A DNA stretch of 49,705 nucleotides from an uncultured Clostridia bacterium (GTDB lineage Bacteria; Bacillota; Clostridia; TANB77; CAG-508), in the NCBI GenBank assembly GCA_944387435.1, contig CALXEW010000012.1:1-49705 (forward strand), written 5' to 3'. The position numbers and the translations under genes were made by a program. Below the pieces are notes generated by a model. The model saw only the letters and a list, made by a program, of their open reading frames with translations, searched no databases and was not told the origin of the DNA. The number at the start of each line of letters is the position of its first letter. Position 1 is the first letter of the stretch. Of the stretch, positions 1 through 8,516 are shown in pieces.

Positions 1-115
1 AAATTTATTTCATTTTATCAAATTTACGATGTTTTTTGTTCATTTTTATTGCGAAAAATTTTTACTCTTTTTTACTGTTATTGACCTCCCATTTGGATAA
101 ATTTGTAAATTTCTA

Positions 116-144
116 TTGACAATATCTGGATTTTAGAATATAGT
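116..144 (+). promoter_or_regulatory. Sigma-A-type promoter of the agr sensor/regulator operon
   Basis: TTGACA at 116-121 and TATAGT at 139-144 are separated by 17 bases, about 95 bases ahead of the response-regulator start. The spacing is ideal and the -35 is a perfect consensus. No strong terminator lies between it and the gene. Confidence 0.7.
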
Positions 145-238
145 GTATTTGTTTTTGGAAAATTAAGGTATTTTGTTTCTTTTTGTCGCACCTTGTTTCC
201 TATTTTTTTCTATATTTTTACAAAGGATGGTGATAATT

Positions 239-952
239 ATGATAAAGTTTGCTTTATGCGATGATAACAAAAACATTTTAGATAAATTAGGAAAAATGTT
301 AGAAAATATCTTTGTAAAAAATAATTATGATGCTTCAGTAACATTTACAACAAGTAATACTAATGATATGTTAGACTTCGTTAGTAATAATAAAGTAGAT
401 GTTATTATGCTTGATATTAATTTAAAATCTGATAAAACTGGCTTACAACTAGCCGAAGCAATTAGAAAAATCAATAAAGATTCCTATATTATTTTCACTA
501 CTGGACACTTAGAATATGCTATGATTGCGTATAAATTCAAAACTTTTGATTATCTTGCAAAACCTATCACCTACGATAGATTAGAGGAAACAGTTATAAG
601 ATTATTTGAGGATGTTAACGGACAACCAAAAAGATACATTAAAATTGATAATAAAAACACAATTATTGATGCATCTGAAATTCAATATATCAAAAGAGAT
701 GGAATGAAATTGATTTTTCACACTTCATCTCGTGATTATGATGCTTATAGCTCTTTTGCGAAAATTGAAGATACATTACCTAAAAATTATAAAAGATGCC
801 ATAAATCTTGTATTGCTAACCTTTCTCAAATAAAGGATGTAGAACCGGTTTCTGGTATTATCACTTTCAAAGATGGAAGCACTTGTGAAATCGGACCTAA
901 ATACAAATCAGATTTAATGGAGGTTTTAAAAGATTATGGAGATTTTGAATAA
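239..952 (+). CDS. AgrA-like LytTR response regulator
   Basis: This is a DNA-binding response regulator of the AgrA/LytTR class, expected to activate the agr genes when phosphorylated by its partner kinase. The receiver domain occupies roughly residues 1-120. It has the acidic pocket LCDD near the N-terminus, the phospho-acceptor Asp59 in VIMLDINL, and a conserved Lys in YLAKP. The LytTR DNA-binding domain follows (about 130-235, with RDGMKLIFHTSSRDYDAY and HKSCIANLSQI). The frame is open further upstream, but the ATG at 239 starts the standard MIKFALCDD receiver and is preceded by AAAGGATGGTG. The gene overlaps the kinase by 17 bases, so the two are translationally coupled. The order regulator-then-kinase is the reverse of S. 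aureus agrC-agrA. Confidence 0.9.
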   Translation: MIKFALCDDNKNILDKLGKMLENIFVKNNYDASVTFTTSNTNDMLDFVSNNKVDVIMLDINLKSDKTGLQLAEAIRKINKDSYIIFTTGHLEYAMIAYKFKTFDYLAKPITYDRLEETVIRLFEDVNGQPKRYIKIDNKNTIIDASEIQYIKRDGMKLIFHTSSRDYDAYSSFAKIEDTLPKNYKRCHKSCIANLSQIKDVEPVSGIITFKDGSTCEIGPKYKSDLMEVLKDYGDFE

Positions 953-2282
953 TATTTGGACTGCACTTTCAACTCCAAATATAGATTTATTAAATATTAT
1001 TTTTATACCTACTGCTTTTATAGAAAACTTTTTAATTTTACTTTTGTTTACGGCTATATTAAAAATTTCTGTAAGCCACAAAAAAGAAATTGTTTATATA
1101 TTCTCTATTACTGTCTTAATTTTAATTACATTATTTACTATACCTAGTCCATTTAATATATTTATTAATTACTTTCTTGCTATAGTACTTCAATATGCTA
1201 TATTTAGGCCACCTTTTGTAAAAAGTATTATATCGAGTGTTCTATCACTTATTATTTTCAATTTAATTGGAATACTTATACTTAATCCTTTTATCACAAT
1301 ATTTAATATTAATAGTGAACAATTAAATTCTATTCCTATTTATAGATTAGGCTATCTTGTATCTATATACATTATCGCTGTAATTTTAGTAATAATTCTA
1401 AGGCACCAGAATTTAACTTTTCAATTCTCTGGTGACATTGATAAAAAGAACAAAACTATAATAATCACAAATTTATTGTTTGGTATATTTACAATTGCTG
1501 TGCAATCGTTAACTTTATTTTACTATGTAGACACTTTACCTATAGCTATCACTTTCTTTAGTTTTATTTCTTTATTAGCATATTTTGCTATAAGTATCTA
1601 TAGCCTAACAAGAATTTTCAAATTGATATTAACAACTCAAAAACTTGAAAGTGCAACTGAATATAATCGTAGCCTATGTATTTTACATGATAGTGTTAGA
1701 GGTTTCAAACATGATTTTGATAATATCGTTACAACTATTGGTGGATATGTTAGAACTAATGATATGAAAGGTTTGAAGGATTATTACGTCCAACTAGAAG
1801 ATGATTGCCAAAGAGTTAATAATTTGTATCTGTTGAACCCCGAAGTTATAAATAATGATGGAATATATAATTTACTTACAAAGAAATATCAAGAAGCTGA
1901 TTCAAAAAATATAAAAGTTAATATGACTTTTCTTTTAGATTTAAGTTCATTACATATGAAAATTTATGAATTCGCAAGAATTCTAGGAATCCTTTTAGAT
2001 AACGCTATTGAAGCAAGTTCTGAATGTAAAGAAAAAACAATTAATATAGATTTTAGAAATGATTCCAAAAATTCTAGACAAATAATTACTATAGAAAATA
2101 CATATAAAGACAAAAATGTAGATACAGAGAAAATATTTGAAAAAGGAACTTCAAGTAAAGATAATCATACTGGACTTGGTTTGTGGGAAGTACGTAAATT
2201 AGTAAAAAAGAATAATAACATTAACTTATACACATCTAAAACAGATAAATATTTTTCACAACAATTAGAAATTTACTATTAA
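936..2282 (+). CDS. AgrC-like sensor histidine kinase (GHKL type)
   Basis: Membrane sensor kinase expected to recognise the secreted cyclic peptide and phosphorylate the upstream-encoded regulator. The first ~220 residues are hydrophobic with about six or seven membrane segments, typical of the AgrC sensor. The phospho-acceptor is His259 in GFKHDFDN. A GHKL ATPase domain follows with the N-box LLDNAIEAS and the G-box GLGLWEV near the C-terminus. Length (448 residues) is normal for the family. It starts inside the end of the response-regulator gene and ends just before a terminator shared with the convergent agrBD genes. Confidence 0.9.
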   Translation: MEILNNIWTALSTPNIDLLNIIFIPTAFIENFLILLLFTAILKISVSHKKEIVYIFSITVLILITLFTIPSPFNIFINYFLAIVLQYAIFRPPFVKSIISSVLSLIIFNLIGILILNPFITIFNINSEQLNSIPIYRLGYLVSIYIIAVILVIILRHQNLTFQFSGDIDKKNKTIIITNLLFGIFTIAVQSLTLFYYVDTLPIAITFFSFISLLAYFAISIYSLTRIFKLILTTQKLESATEYNRSLCILHDSVRGFKHDFDNIVTTIGGYVRTNDMKGLKDYYVQLEDDCQRVNNLYLLNPEVINNDGIYNLLTKKYQEADSKNIKVNMTFLLDLSSLHMKIYEFARILGILLDNAIEASSECKEKTINIDFRNDSKNSRQIITIENTYKDKNVDTEKIFEKGTSSKDNHTGLGLWEVRKLVKKNNNINLYTSKTDKYFSQQLEIYY

Positions 2283-2315
2283 AAAGAAAGTAGCAATAAA
2301 CCTACTTTCTTTTTA
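2283..2315. terminator. Bidirectional rho-independent terminator
   Basis: AAAGAAAGTAG and CTACTTTCTTT form an 11-bp stem with a short loop. T-runs occur on both strands, so it can stop the kinase transcript and the convergent agrBD transcript. Confidence 0.8.
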
Positions 2316-2395
2316 TGGATTGTATGTATATAACCATTAAGTTATATCATTGGTAAGAATATTTATTTCGAACTATTTTTACCAATGCTTACTTA

Positions 2396-2515
2396 TTAGT
2401 CTTTTCTTATCATGCTTTTTGGCATTTTTGGTTGATGGAATATTGCAAATGCAATACAAGCTGTGTTTGTTGCTTTTGCATATTTTTCTGCTACTTTTGC
2501 TAAAAATTTAAACAT
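2396..2515 (-). CDS. AgrD-like cyclic autoinducer peptide precursor (39 aa)
   Basis: A short gene directly downstream of agrB, translated from an ATG with a strong Shine-Dalgarno (AAGGAGGAG, 2522-2530). The peptide has the three-part build of AgrD. An amphipathic N-terminus (MFKFLAKVAEKYAKATNTA) comes first, then a core beginning at Cys20 (CIAFAIF), then a tail with HQPKMPKS. The QPKMP motif after the core is characteristic of clostridial AgrD. AgrB would cut between core and tail and close a thiolactone to Cys20. If the ring ends just before HQPK, as family spacing suggests, it would hold seven residues rather than the usual five. The ring size is an inference and the mature peptide cannot be read from DNA. 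Confidence 0.88.
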   Translation of the reverse strand: MFKFLAKVAEKYAKATNTACIAFAIFHQPKMPKSMIRKD

Positions 2516-2573
2516 GTAAATCTCCTCCTTGAAATATATATTAATATAAAATATTACCGGTATCTATTTTATA

Positions 2574-3200
2574 TTACACTGATTCAATTGAAGTATCATT
2601 ATATACTTCATATCCATATTTACTTTTTGTTAATCTATATGCAATTTTTGTAATTGTTAATGTTTGTATGAAATAAGATAATATTATTATGTTAGATATC
2701 ATTTGGTCATTTACAATTAAAGCTATTAATAATCCAATTGTATAACTTATATATGACACTATTTGCTTTTTCTTTCTTACACTCGTTTCTAATATAGGAA
2801 CTGATTCTGTGTCTGCTGGAGCATACAACTTTATCATTGCCATTCCAAACACCCATACAAATAAAATCGTAATATATTTTGTCAGCCCTAATAATTCAAA
2901 ATACTGTGAAACATATGGTATCAAACAATAAAATGCTGTTGTAAGTAAAATACATCCTAAATGTGTTTTTAAATGTATCCCACCAGATGCTCCTTTATAT
3001 ATAAATAATATTATAAATGTAAACAATGTCCATTCAAATATTCCTAATACATAGGCTATTATAAATACTAAAAATATTTTAGGAAACTCTCCTATTACAT
3101 TTTGTAATCCATAATTTATAATTTCAGCTCTCTTATCATCTACGTCAGGCATTTCTTTTCTAATTTTATTAGTCAAAAAGGTACAGATTTTATTTAGCAT
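2574..3200 (-). CDS. AgrB-like accessory gene regulator protease
   Basis: Integral-membrane cysteine endopeptidase that processes the AgrD precursor and forms the thiolactone. The signature GASGGIHLKTHLGC gives the catalytic pair His76 and Cys83, spaced seven residues apart as in S. aureus AgrB (His77/Cys84). There are five or six hydrophobic segments, and the length of 208 residues fits the family. GGGAGTGAG precedes the ATG. It lies 58 bases upstream of agrD in the same transcript. The whole agr quartet is therefore present, but as two convergent operons (agrBD and agrA-agrC) rather than one agrBDCA run. Confidence 0.93.
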   Translation of the reverse strand: MLNKICTFLTNKIRKEMPDVDDKRAEIINYGLQNVIGEFPKIFLVFIIAYVLGIFEWTLFTFIILFIYKGASGGIHLKTHLGCILLTTAFYCLIPYVSQYFELLGLTKYITILFVWVFGMAMIKLYAPADTESVPILETSVRKKKQIVSYISYTIGLLIALIVNDQMISNIIILSYFIQTLTITKIAYRLTKSKYGYEVYNDTSIESV

Positions 3201-3226
3201 CTTCTCACTCCCTTTTTTCTAAAAAA

Positions 3227-3291
3227 ATATTATCACTCTTTTCGGATTTTTCTTTATTAATTTTATGAAAGTACGATTTTAATTTATGAAA
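3227..3291 (-). promoter_or_regulatory. Candidate AgrA/LytTR operator and promoter of agrBD
   Basis: Two perfect 9-bp direct repeats TTTATGAAA (+ strand 3262-3270 and 3283-3291) are separated by 12 bp. A GATAAT/TAATAT -10 candidate (- strand, 3234-3227) lies downstream towards agrB. Paired 9-bp direct repeats with a 12-bp gap are the known architecture of AgrA sites in S. aureus. The repeat sequence itself differs from that consensus, so the assignment rests on geometry and position. Confidence 0.5.
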
Positions 3292-3385
3292 ATTTTAAAA
3301 ATGTTTTTTATATATTTCATTCTTATTTTTGTAAAACATTCTATAGTAGACAAAATATTTTTATATCATACAAAACAAATTTATA

Positions 3386-3425
3386 TTTTTTAGAAAAAAA
3401 ATATACTCCCAATTTTGTGGGAGTA
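3386..3425 (-). terminator. Terminator of tRNA-Met
   Basis: TACTCCCA and TGGGAGTA (3404-3411 / 3418-3425) form an 8-bp stem. On the minus strand it is followed by an eight-T run, immediately after the tRNA 3' end. Confidence 0.8.
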
Positions 3426-3430
3426 CAGAT

Positions 3431-3507
3431 TGGTAGCGAAGATGTGATTCGAACACATGACCCTTCGGGTATGAACCGAATGCTCTAGCCAACTGAGCTA
3501 CTTCGCC
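3431..3507 (-). tRNA. tRNA-Met (CAT), elongator type
   Basis: A 77-nt cloverleaf with encoded CCA. The acceptor stem is GGCGAAG/CTTCGCT (one G-U pair at the first position), the D-arm contains GTAGCTCAGTTGGCTAGAGC, the anticodon loop is TTCATAC with anticodon CAT, and the T-arm has GTTCGAATC. It closely resembles the B. subtilis elongator tRNA-Met. It lacks the three G-C pairs in the anticodon stem expected of an initiator. A CAT anticodon can also belong to tRNA-Ile2 (lysidine-modified), but the body fits Met better. Confidence 0.92.
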
Positions 3508-3526
3508 ATATCAAACGACAATAATT

Positions 3527-3555
3527 ATTATACTGGTAGTTTCTTCATTTGTCAA
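3527..3555 (-). promoter_or_regulatory. Strong promoter of tRNA-Met
   Basis: On the minus strand, perfect TTGACA (3555-3550) and perfect TATAAT (3532-3527) are separated by 17 bases, 19 bases before the tRNA 5' end. Confidence 0.85.
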
Positions 3556-3560
3556 GCAAA

Positions 3561-3592
3561 AATACAAGAATTTTCAAAAATTCTTGTATTTT
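3561..3592 (-). terminator. Terminator of the 113-residue gene
   Basis: AATACAAGAATTTT and AAAATTCTTGTATT form a long AT-rich stem right after the stop codon. A T-rich tail on the minus strand leads into the tRNA promoter. Confidence 0.65.
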
Positions 3593-3933
3593 TATCTTTC
3601 AATCTCACTTTCTTCTTCTCTATCAACTGTTTTTTCTTCATGAGAAACAACAGCTCCTTTTCCTGTAACTCTTGTTTGATTTCTTGATTGTCTTCTCTTT
3701 TTAAGCTTTGCTTCTACTTTAACATCTGGATGATACAACATTTTTTCTAAAGATTCTACTTCTCTATCCATCATAGATAATTGTTCTCTATTTTCATCAT
3801 TAAATTCTCTTGTCTCTTCATCGACTTCTTGATTTCCTTGCTCATCTGGAGCAAAGAAAGCTTTTAACAAACCTCTAATATCTGTCTTCTTTTCTTTTAA
3901 TCCTAAATCTTTCATTTTTCTAAAAGTTTTCAC
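3592..3933 (-). CDS. Hypothetical charged protein
   Basis: I do not recognise this gene. It encodes 113 mostly charged residues with no membrane segment or signal peptide. An N-terminal stretch with MKDLGLKEKKTDIRGLLKAF precedes a Glu/Asp-rich helical middle (VDEETREFNDENREQLSMM) and a basic then acidic tail, suggesting a soluble, largely helical or disordered protein. The upstream start is a GTG sitting against AAAGAGAG. An internal ATG 18 bases downstream has a more distant Shine-Dalgarno, so the start is uncertain. It is followed by its own terminator and lies downstream of the nucleosidase gene on the same strand. Confidence 0.6.
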   Translation of the reverse strand: MKTFRKMKDLGLKEKKTDIRGLLKAFFAPDEQGNQEVDEETREFNDENREQLSMMDREVESLEKMLYHPDVKVEAKLKKRRQSRNQTRVTGKGAVVSHEEKTVDREEESEIER

Positions 3934-4032
3934 CTCTCTTTAAACACATATTAATTTTAGCATAAATTACTTAAAAAATCAAGTAATTTTATCAAAATTA
4001 ATTTGTTGGTTTATTATTTACATTTTTTGTAA

Positions 4033-4758
4033 TTAAATTTCTTCTGATAAAATCTCATTTAAAACTTCACTACACCTTCTTGATGCAAGTTCTAAATTTT
4101 TATCAAATGTTCCTGCATTATTTCCATCTGGTGTATCTGAAATTCCTCTAATTACTATAAATGGTACATCGTCTAAATAACATACTTGTCCAATTGCTCC
4201 ACATTCCATATCAACAGCATCTGCATTGAATGTTCCTCTTATTTCATCCCTCATATCTATTTCTGAACAAAAAACATCTCCTGTTGCTACTATTCCTACT
4301 TTTATATTATAGTTTCTTTCTTTTTCTTCTTTTTTACTAAATTCTTTTTCTTTTTTTAACTTTTCCTCTACTTTATATAAAAAATCACTGTCACATCTAA
4401 CATTGTTCCCAACACCTGTTATATAACCCTTACTATGTCCAAATGCTGTTATATCAAAATCATGTTGAACAACATATTTTCCTATTAATATATCACCAAT
4501 ATTTAGCATTGGATTAATAGAAGCTGCAGCTCCTACATTTATTACTCTATTTACTTTATATTTATCTATTAATATTTGTGTAGTTCTTGCTGCATTTACT
4601 TTTCCAACTCCACTTTGAACTAATATACATCTTTTTCCTTGTATTTTTCCTTTATAAAAATCTAATTCATAACTCTCTTCTAATTCAATATCTTTCATCA
4701 ATTTGTATACTGCATTCTTTTCTTCTTCCATTGCAACTACTATACCTATTTTATCCAT
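4033..4758 (-). CDS. mtnN: 5'-methylthioadenosine/S-adenosylhomocysteine nucleosidase
   Basis: Hydrolyses methylthioadenosine and S-adenosylhomocysteine to adenine and the thioribose, detoxifying SAM by-products and feeding methionine salvage. The 241-residue protein begins IGIVVAMEEEKNAV, has the phosphorylase-fold signature VINVGAAASINP and the ribose/base-binding VDMECGAIGQV, and ends with IRGISDTPDG. The conserved Asp in SDTPDG is the usual catalytic acid. A charged insertion around residues 140-155 (KKEKEFSKKEEKE) is longer than in typical members. AAGGAGG precedes the ATG. It is transcribed divergently from glmS. Confidence 0.93.
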   Translation of the reverse strand: MDKIGIVVAMEEEKNAVYKLMKDIELEESYELDFYKGKIQGKRCILVQSGVGKVNAARTTQILIDKYKVNRVINVGAAASINPMLNIGDILIGKYVVQHDFDITAFGHSKGYITGVGNNVRCDSDFLYKVEEKLKKEKEFSKKEEKERNYNIKVGIVATGDVFCSEIDMRDEIRGTFNADAVDMECGAIGQVCYLDDVPFIVIRGISDTPDGNNAGTFDKNLELASRRCSEVLNEILSEEI

Positions 4759-4779
4759 CTTTTATTTCCTCCTTCACCA

Positions 4780-4808
4780 ATTATACTATGATTTTTTTAT
4801 TTCTTCAA
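4780..4808 (-). promoter_or_regulatory. Promoter of mtnN
   Basis: Minus-strand TTGAAG (4808-4803), 17-base spacer and perfect TATAAT (4785-4780), about 22 bases before the mtnN start codon. Confidence 0.7.
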
Positions 4809-4825
4809 TAAATTTTATTCAAGAC

Positions 4826-4857
4826 TTGCAACTTTTTACTTTTTAATGTAATATAAT
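4826..4857 (+). promoter_or_regulatory. Promoter of the glmS ribozyme transcript
   Basis: TTGCAA (4826-4831), 17 bases, then TAATAT (4849-4854). An overlapping perfect TATAAT (4852-4857) has a 20-base spacer. Transcription would begin about 50 bases before the ribozyme cleavage site. Confidence 0.6.
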
Positions 4858-4913
4858 AAAGTATATTGAAAGAAATGCAAAAATTAAATTTAAAAGAAAG
4901 GAGTTTAGAGTTT

Positions 4914-5070
4914 AGTTATAGCGCCAGGACACTTAAGATTAAGTGTTGACGAGGTCTAAGGTATTCGAAAATTTCGGCGGGTTCCTTAGTGGCTTTTGCT
5001 TAAGGTCATAGTATTAATTTAAAGAGCAGTAGTGATATTGTAACAAAGAATTAGTACATTTAAGCTTTAT
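4914..5070 (+). ncRNA. glmS ribozyme-riboswitch
   Basis: The leader of glmS contains the conserved ribozyme core in order: AGCGCCAGGAC (predicted self-cleavage between A4920 and G4921), GACGAGG, then ATTCGAAAATTTCGGCGGGTTCC, followed by the distal stems that end before the gene. Glucosamine-6-phosphate acts as cofactor for cleavage, and the shortened mRNA is degraded, giving feedback control of amino-sugar synthesis. The 3' boundary is approximate. Family identity is from recognisable conserved segments and position, not from a covariance search. Confidence 0.93.
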
Positions 5071-5127
5071 TTTGCATAGCTTTCAATTCCATATAATATT
5101 ATTTAAAAATTTAAAGGAGGATTTACT

Positions 5128-6966
5128 ATGTGTGGAATTGTAGGTTACATAGGAACAAAAAAAGCAAGTCCAATTCTTATTAATGGACTTTTAAGATTAG
5201 AATACAGAGGTTATGACTCAGCGGGTATTGCAACAATTGAAAAAGATGGTCTTTCTATTATGAAAGATAAAGGAAGAGTTAAAAATTTATATAATTTACC
5301 AGGAATTGATGATTTAGAAGGAACTATTGGTATTGCTCATACTAGATGGGCAACTCATGGAAAACCATCAAAAGAAAACTCTCACCCTCATGTTGATAAT
5401 TCAGAAAGTTTTAGCGTAGTTCATAATGGTATTATTGAAAATTATAACGAATTAAGAAAATTCTTAACTGACAATGGTTATACTTTCTATTCTCAAACAG
5501 ATACAGAAATTGTACCTAATTTAATCCATTACTATTATAATAAGGATGAAAATGACGATGAACAAAAAATATTAAGAGCAGTAAAAAATACTTGTAAAGA
5601 TTTAAAAGGAAGCTTTGCTTTAGAAATCATTTCTAAATATGATAAAGACCATATGATAGTTGTTAGAAAAGATAGCCCTCTAGTTATAGGAAAAGGTGAT
5701 GGAGAAAACTACATTTCTTCTGATATTCCAGCAATACTTTCTTTTACAAGAGAATTCTATTTATTAAATGATTTGGAATTTGCTCTTCTATCAAGGGATG
5801 ATATTAAATTTTATGATACAGATTTAAATCCTATCGATAAAAAAGTTCAAACAATTGAATGGAATGCTGCTAGTGCTGAAAAAGAAGGTTATGAAGATTA
5901 TATGTTAAAAGAAATTCATGAACAACCAACAGCTATCCGTGAAACAATAGGAGCTAAACTAGATGAAGGTACTAAATGTACTTTTGATGAACTAGATTTT
6001 ACAAAAGATTATCTAAAAGGATTACACAAAATTTACTTAGTTGCCTGTGGTACAGCAATGCACGCAGGGCTAGCTGGAAAATGTATGATGGAACGTCTTT
6101 GTAGAATACCAACAGAAGTTGATATTGCCTCTGAATTTAGATATAGAGACCCAATTATTGACGATAAAACTTTATGTATCTTTATCTCTCAATCAGGAGA
6201 AACTGCAGATACAATAGCTGCATTAAAACTTTCAAAACAAAAAGGTGCAAAAACTCTTGCTATTAGTAATGTTATTGGAAGTTCTATAACAAGAGAAGCT
6301 GATTATTCTATTTATACTCATGCGGGTCCAGAAATTGCAGTTGCTTCTACAAAAGCTTATACTTCACAAGTCGTACTTCTTGCAATGCTTGCAATTTACT
6401 TTGCTGAAACTTTAGAAGAATCTGAAGTTGAAGTTTTAAATTTAAAGAAAGAAATTTTAGAATTACCTAAAAAACTAGAAGAAACTTTAAAATGTGAAGA
6501 ACGTATAAAAGCTTTTGGTCACAGAATTTACCAAGAAAAAGATGTATTTTTCTTAGGAAGAGGAATTGATGAAACAGTTGCAAGAGAATCAGCATTAAAA
6601 TTAAAAGAAATTTCTTATATTCACGCTGACAGTTATCCAGCAGGTGAATTAAAACATGGTCCTATTGCTTTAATTGAAAATGGTATTACTGTTATTAGTA
6701 TAATGACAGACCCAAAACTTGTAGAAAAAACTGTAAGCAATATTCAGGAAGTTATTACAAGAGGAGCTAAAACATTAGTTATCACAAACCAAGATGTAGA
6801 CGCAAAACTTTTTGACACAGTAATTCGTATTCCTGAAACAGATTCTTTTGTTTCACCAATACTTTCTGTTGTTCCTCTTCAACTTCTTTCATACTACATC
6901 TCTAAAGAAAAAGGACTTGATGTAGATAAACCAAGAAACTTAGCAAAATCAGTTACAGTTGAATAG
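5128..6966 (+). CDS. glmS: Glutamine-fructose-6-phosphate aminotransferase
   Basis: Makes glucosamine-6-phosphate from fructose-6-phosphate and glutamine, the first step towards UDP-GlcNAc and peptidoglycan. Processed Cys2 (MCGIVGYIG) is the glutaminase nucleophile and GIAHTRWATHG lines the glutamine site. Two SIS sugar-isomerase domains fill the C-terminal half (SQSGETADT; GRGIDETVARESALKLKE) and the protein ends with the canonical PRNLAKSVTVE. The full length is 612 residues. AAAGGAGG lies before the ATG. It is controlled by the upstream ribozyme and ends at a TAG followed by a terminator, so TAG is a genuine stop here. Confidence 0.98.
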   Translation: MCGIVGYIGTKKASPILINGLLRLEYRGYDSAGIATIEKDGLSIMKDKGRVKNLYNLPGIDDLEGTIGIAHTRWATHGKPSKENSHPHVDNSESFSVVHNGIIENYNELRKFLTDNGYTFYSQTDTEIVPNLIHYYYNKDENDDEQKILRAVKNTCKDLKGSFALEIISKYDKDHMIVVRKDSPLVIGKGDGENYISSDIPAILSFTREFYLLNDLEFALLSRDDIKFYDTDLNPIDKKVQTIEWNAASAEKEGYEDYMLKEIHEQPTAIRETIGAKLDEGTKCTFDELDFTKDYLKGLHKIYLVACGTAMHAGLAGKCMMERLCRIPTEVDIASEFRYRDPIIDDKTLCIFISQSGETADTIAALKLSKQKGAKTLAISNVIGSSITREADYSIYTHAGPEIAVASTKAYTSQVVLLAMLAIYFAETLEESEVEVLNLKKEILELPKKLEETLKCEERIKAFGHRIYQEKDVFFLGRGIDETVARESALKLKEISYIHADSYPAGELKHGPIALIENGITVISIMTDPKLVEKTVSNIQEVITRGAKTLVITNQDVDAKLFDTVIRIPETDSFVSPILSVVPLQLLSYYISKEKGLDVDKPRNLAKSVTVE

Positions 6967-7008
6967 AAATGTCCAATCTGGAACACACCTATAAAAAACA
7001 AAAAATTT

Positions 7009-7037
7009 GAGAGGTTCTGTACAAAACCTCTCTTTTC
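7009..7037 (+). terminator. Terminator of glmS
   Basis: GAGAGGTT and AACCTCTC form an 8-bp stem followed by TTTTCTT, placed between convergent genes. Confidence 0.8.
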
Positions 7038-8447
7038 TTATTCTACTTGCCATTTTAATATAGGATAACCATCATTTATTCCTATATCAATTACAAATAT
7101 TTCTTCATTTTTATTTAAATCGTCAACAAAATCACTTATTTTCATATAACTTATAGTCTTTTCAATTGTTTCGATTGATGTCATTCCATTAGTCCTTTCT
7201 ACACCTTCTAAATTACATATTTCTTTACTAAAATAACAATTTTCTATTACAACTTCATTATAAGCTGAACCTGCAATATTACCAATACAGACTCCTTGAT
7301 TTGAAACAATACCTATATTATAACAATTGCTAACCCTTCCTTCTTTTGTTACTTGTCCTACAATTCCACCACCATTTATATATTCACTTTTAACCCCTCC
7401 TGAATTATAGCAATTTAAAATTTTTCCATCAATAGCTTGACCTACTATTCCTCCTACATAGGTTCCTCCATTTTCTATATTTTTTCCCATACCTGTTATA
7501 TTTCCAGCGTTATAACAATATGATATTGTATTATAATTTATAACTCCTGCTATTCCTCCTACGAAAGAAGAATTTTCTCCGCTACCATTTATATTAGCCA
7601 AATTACTGCATTGCATAACGTTGCCATTACATCTTCCTACTATTCCTCCTATTCCTATTCCTGAAGCGTTTACAGTAACTCCTTTATTATGGCAATTCTC
7701 TATCATTCCGTCATTTACAGCTACTATTCCTCCTACTCTTGCAATTCCTGTTACAGCTCCACTTTCTAATATCACATCTCTTATAGTTCCAGTATTATAT
7801 GCAAATAGTCCCACAAATTCTTTATCTTCATTTATATTCAATCCACTTATTGTTCTATTATTCCCCTCAAATATTCCTGCAAATGTGTTACTTTTACCAT
7901 CATCTGTATAACTTCCTATCACATCCCAAGTTTCACTGCTTAAATCTATATTTTCTAATAAATATACATATTGACTTTCATATGTATTTCCACTATTTAC
8001 TTCATTCATAAAAGTTCTAAATTCTTCTACATTATTTATCTTTAATGCTATATCTATTTTATTTAATGTTCCATCCTTTTCTAATCTATAATTAGTTTCT
8101 TTATTTTGAAATAAAAATGAAAAGGCATTCTTTTCATTTGGATAAACTCTAACAGCTCCATCTCCAAATTGTTCATTTATTTCTTTTTGTAAATTTTCTT
8201 CTGTTAATTTTTGATATCCATTATCTCCTAATTGAGCTTCTGTTATTGCCAATTGTATTTTTTCTTTTTCTTCTACTTCTTCTGTTTTATTTTTAGCATT
8301 TTGTGCTTGTGTAAGTATTCCATTTTCTCCTGTTAACATTGCAATTGATACTCCTGCAAGTATAAGTAAGACAATAATTGTAATTACAAGTGCTATAAGT
8401 GTTATTCCTCGTTCCTCTCTTTTTAATATTCTTTTGTTTCTTTTCAT
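7038..8447 (-). CDS. Prepilin-like surface protein with GLUG repeats
   Basis: A 469-residue protein with a type IV pilin-type N-terminus: a basic leader (MKRNKRILKREERG), then ITLIALVITIIVLLILAGVSI, consistent with cleavage after Gly by a prepilin peptidase. LTGENGILTQA and a charged helix follow. The body holds tandem GLUG-type repeats of the form GGIVGxxxxGxIxNCYNxG (roughly residues 210-410), which form beta-helical extracellular domains in surface proteins. No pilus ATPase or peptidase is encoded nearby. It closely matches the protein at the right edge of the window in both N-terminus and architecture. It may be an adhesin or matrix protein, but the function is not established. Confidence 0.75.
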   Translation of the reverse strand: MKRNKRILKREERGITLIALVITIIVLLILAGVSIAMLTGENGILTQAQNAKNKTEEVEEKEKIQLAITEAQLGDNGYQKLTEENLQKEINEQFGDGAVRVYPNEKNAFSFLFQNKETNYRLEKDGTLNKIDIALKINNVEEFRTFMNEVNSGNTYESQYVYLLENIDLSSETWDVIGSYTDDGKSNTFAGIFEGNNRTISGLNINEDKEFVGLFAYNTGTIRDVILESGAVTGIARVGGIVAVNDGMIENCHNKGVTVNASGIGIGGIVGRCNGNVMQCSNLANINGSGENSSFVGGIAGVINYNTISYCYNAGNITGMGKNIENGGTYVGGIVGQAIDGKILNCYNSGGVKSEYINGGGIVGQVTKEGRVSNCYNIGIVSNQGVCIGNIAGSAYNEVVIENCYFSKEICNLEGVERTNGMTSIETIEKTISYMKISDFVDDLNKNEEIFVIDIGINDGYPILKWQVE

Positions 8448-8516
8448 TTTATTCTTCCTCCTTCATATCCTTTTTTATTTATATATTTTTTAAATTTAAT
8501 AACTCTTTTAAGACGC

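Noticed and set aside
3431..3507. Initiator tRNA-fMet
   Set aside because: The anticodon stem lacks the three consecutive G-C pairs. The body matches elongator tRNA-Met.
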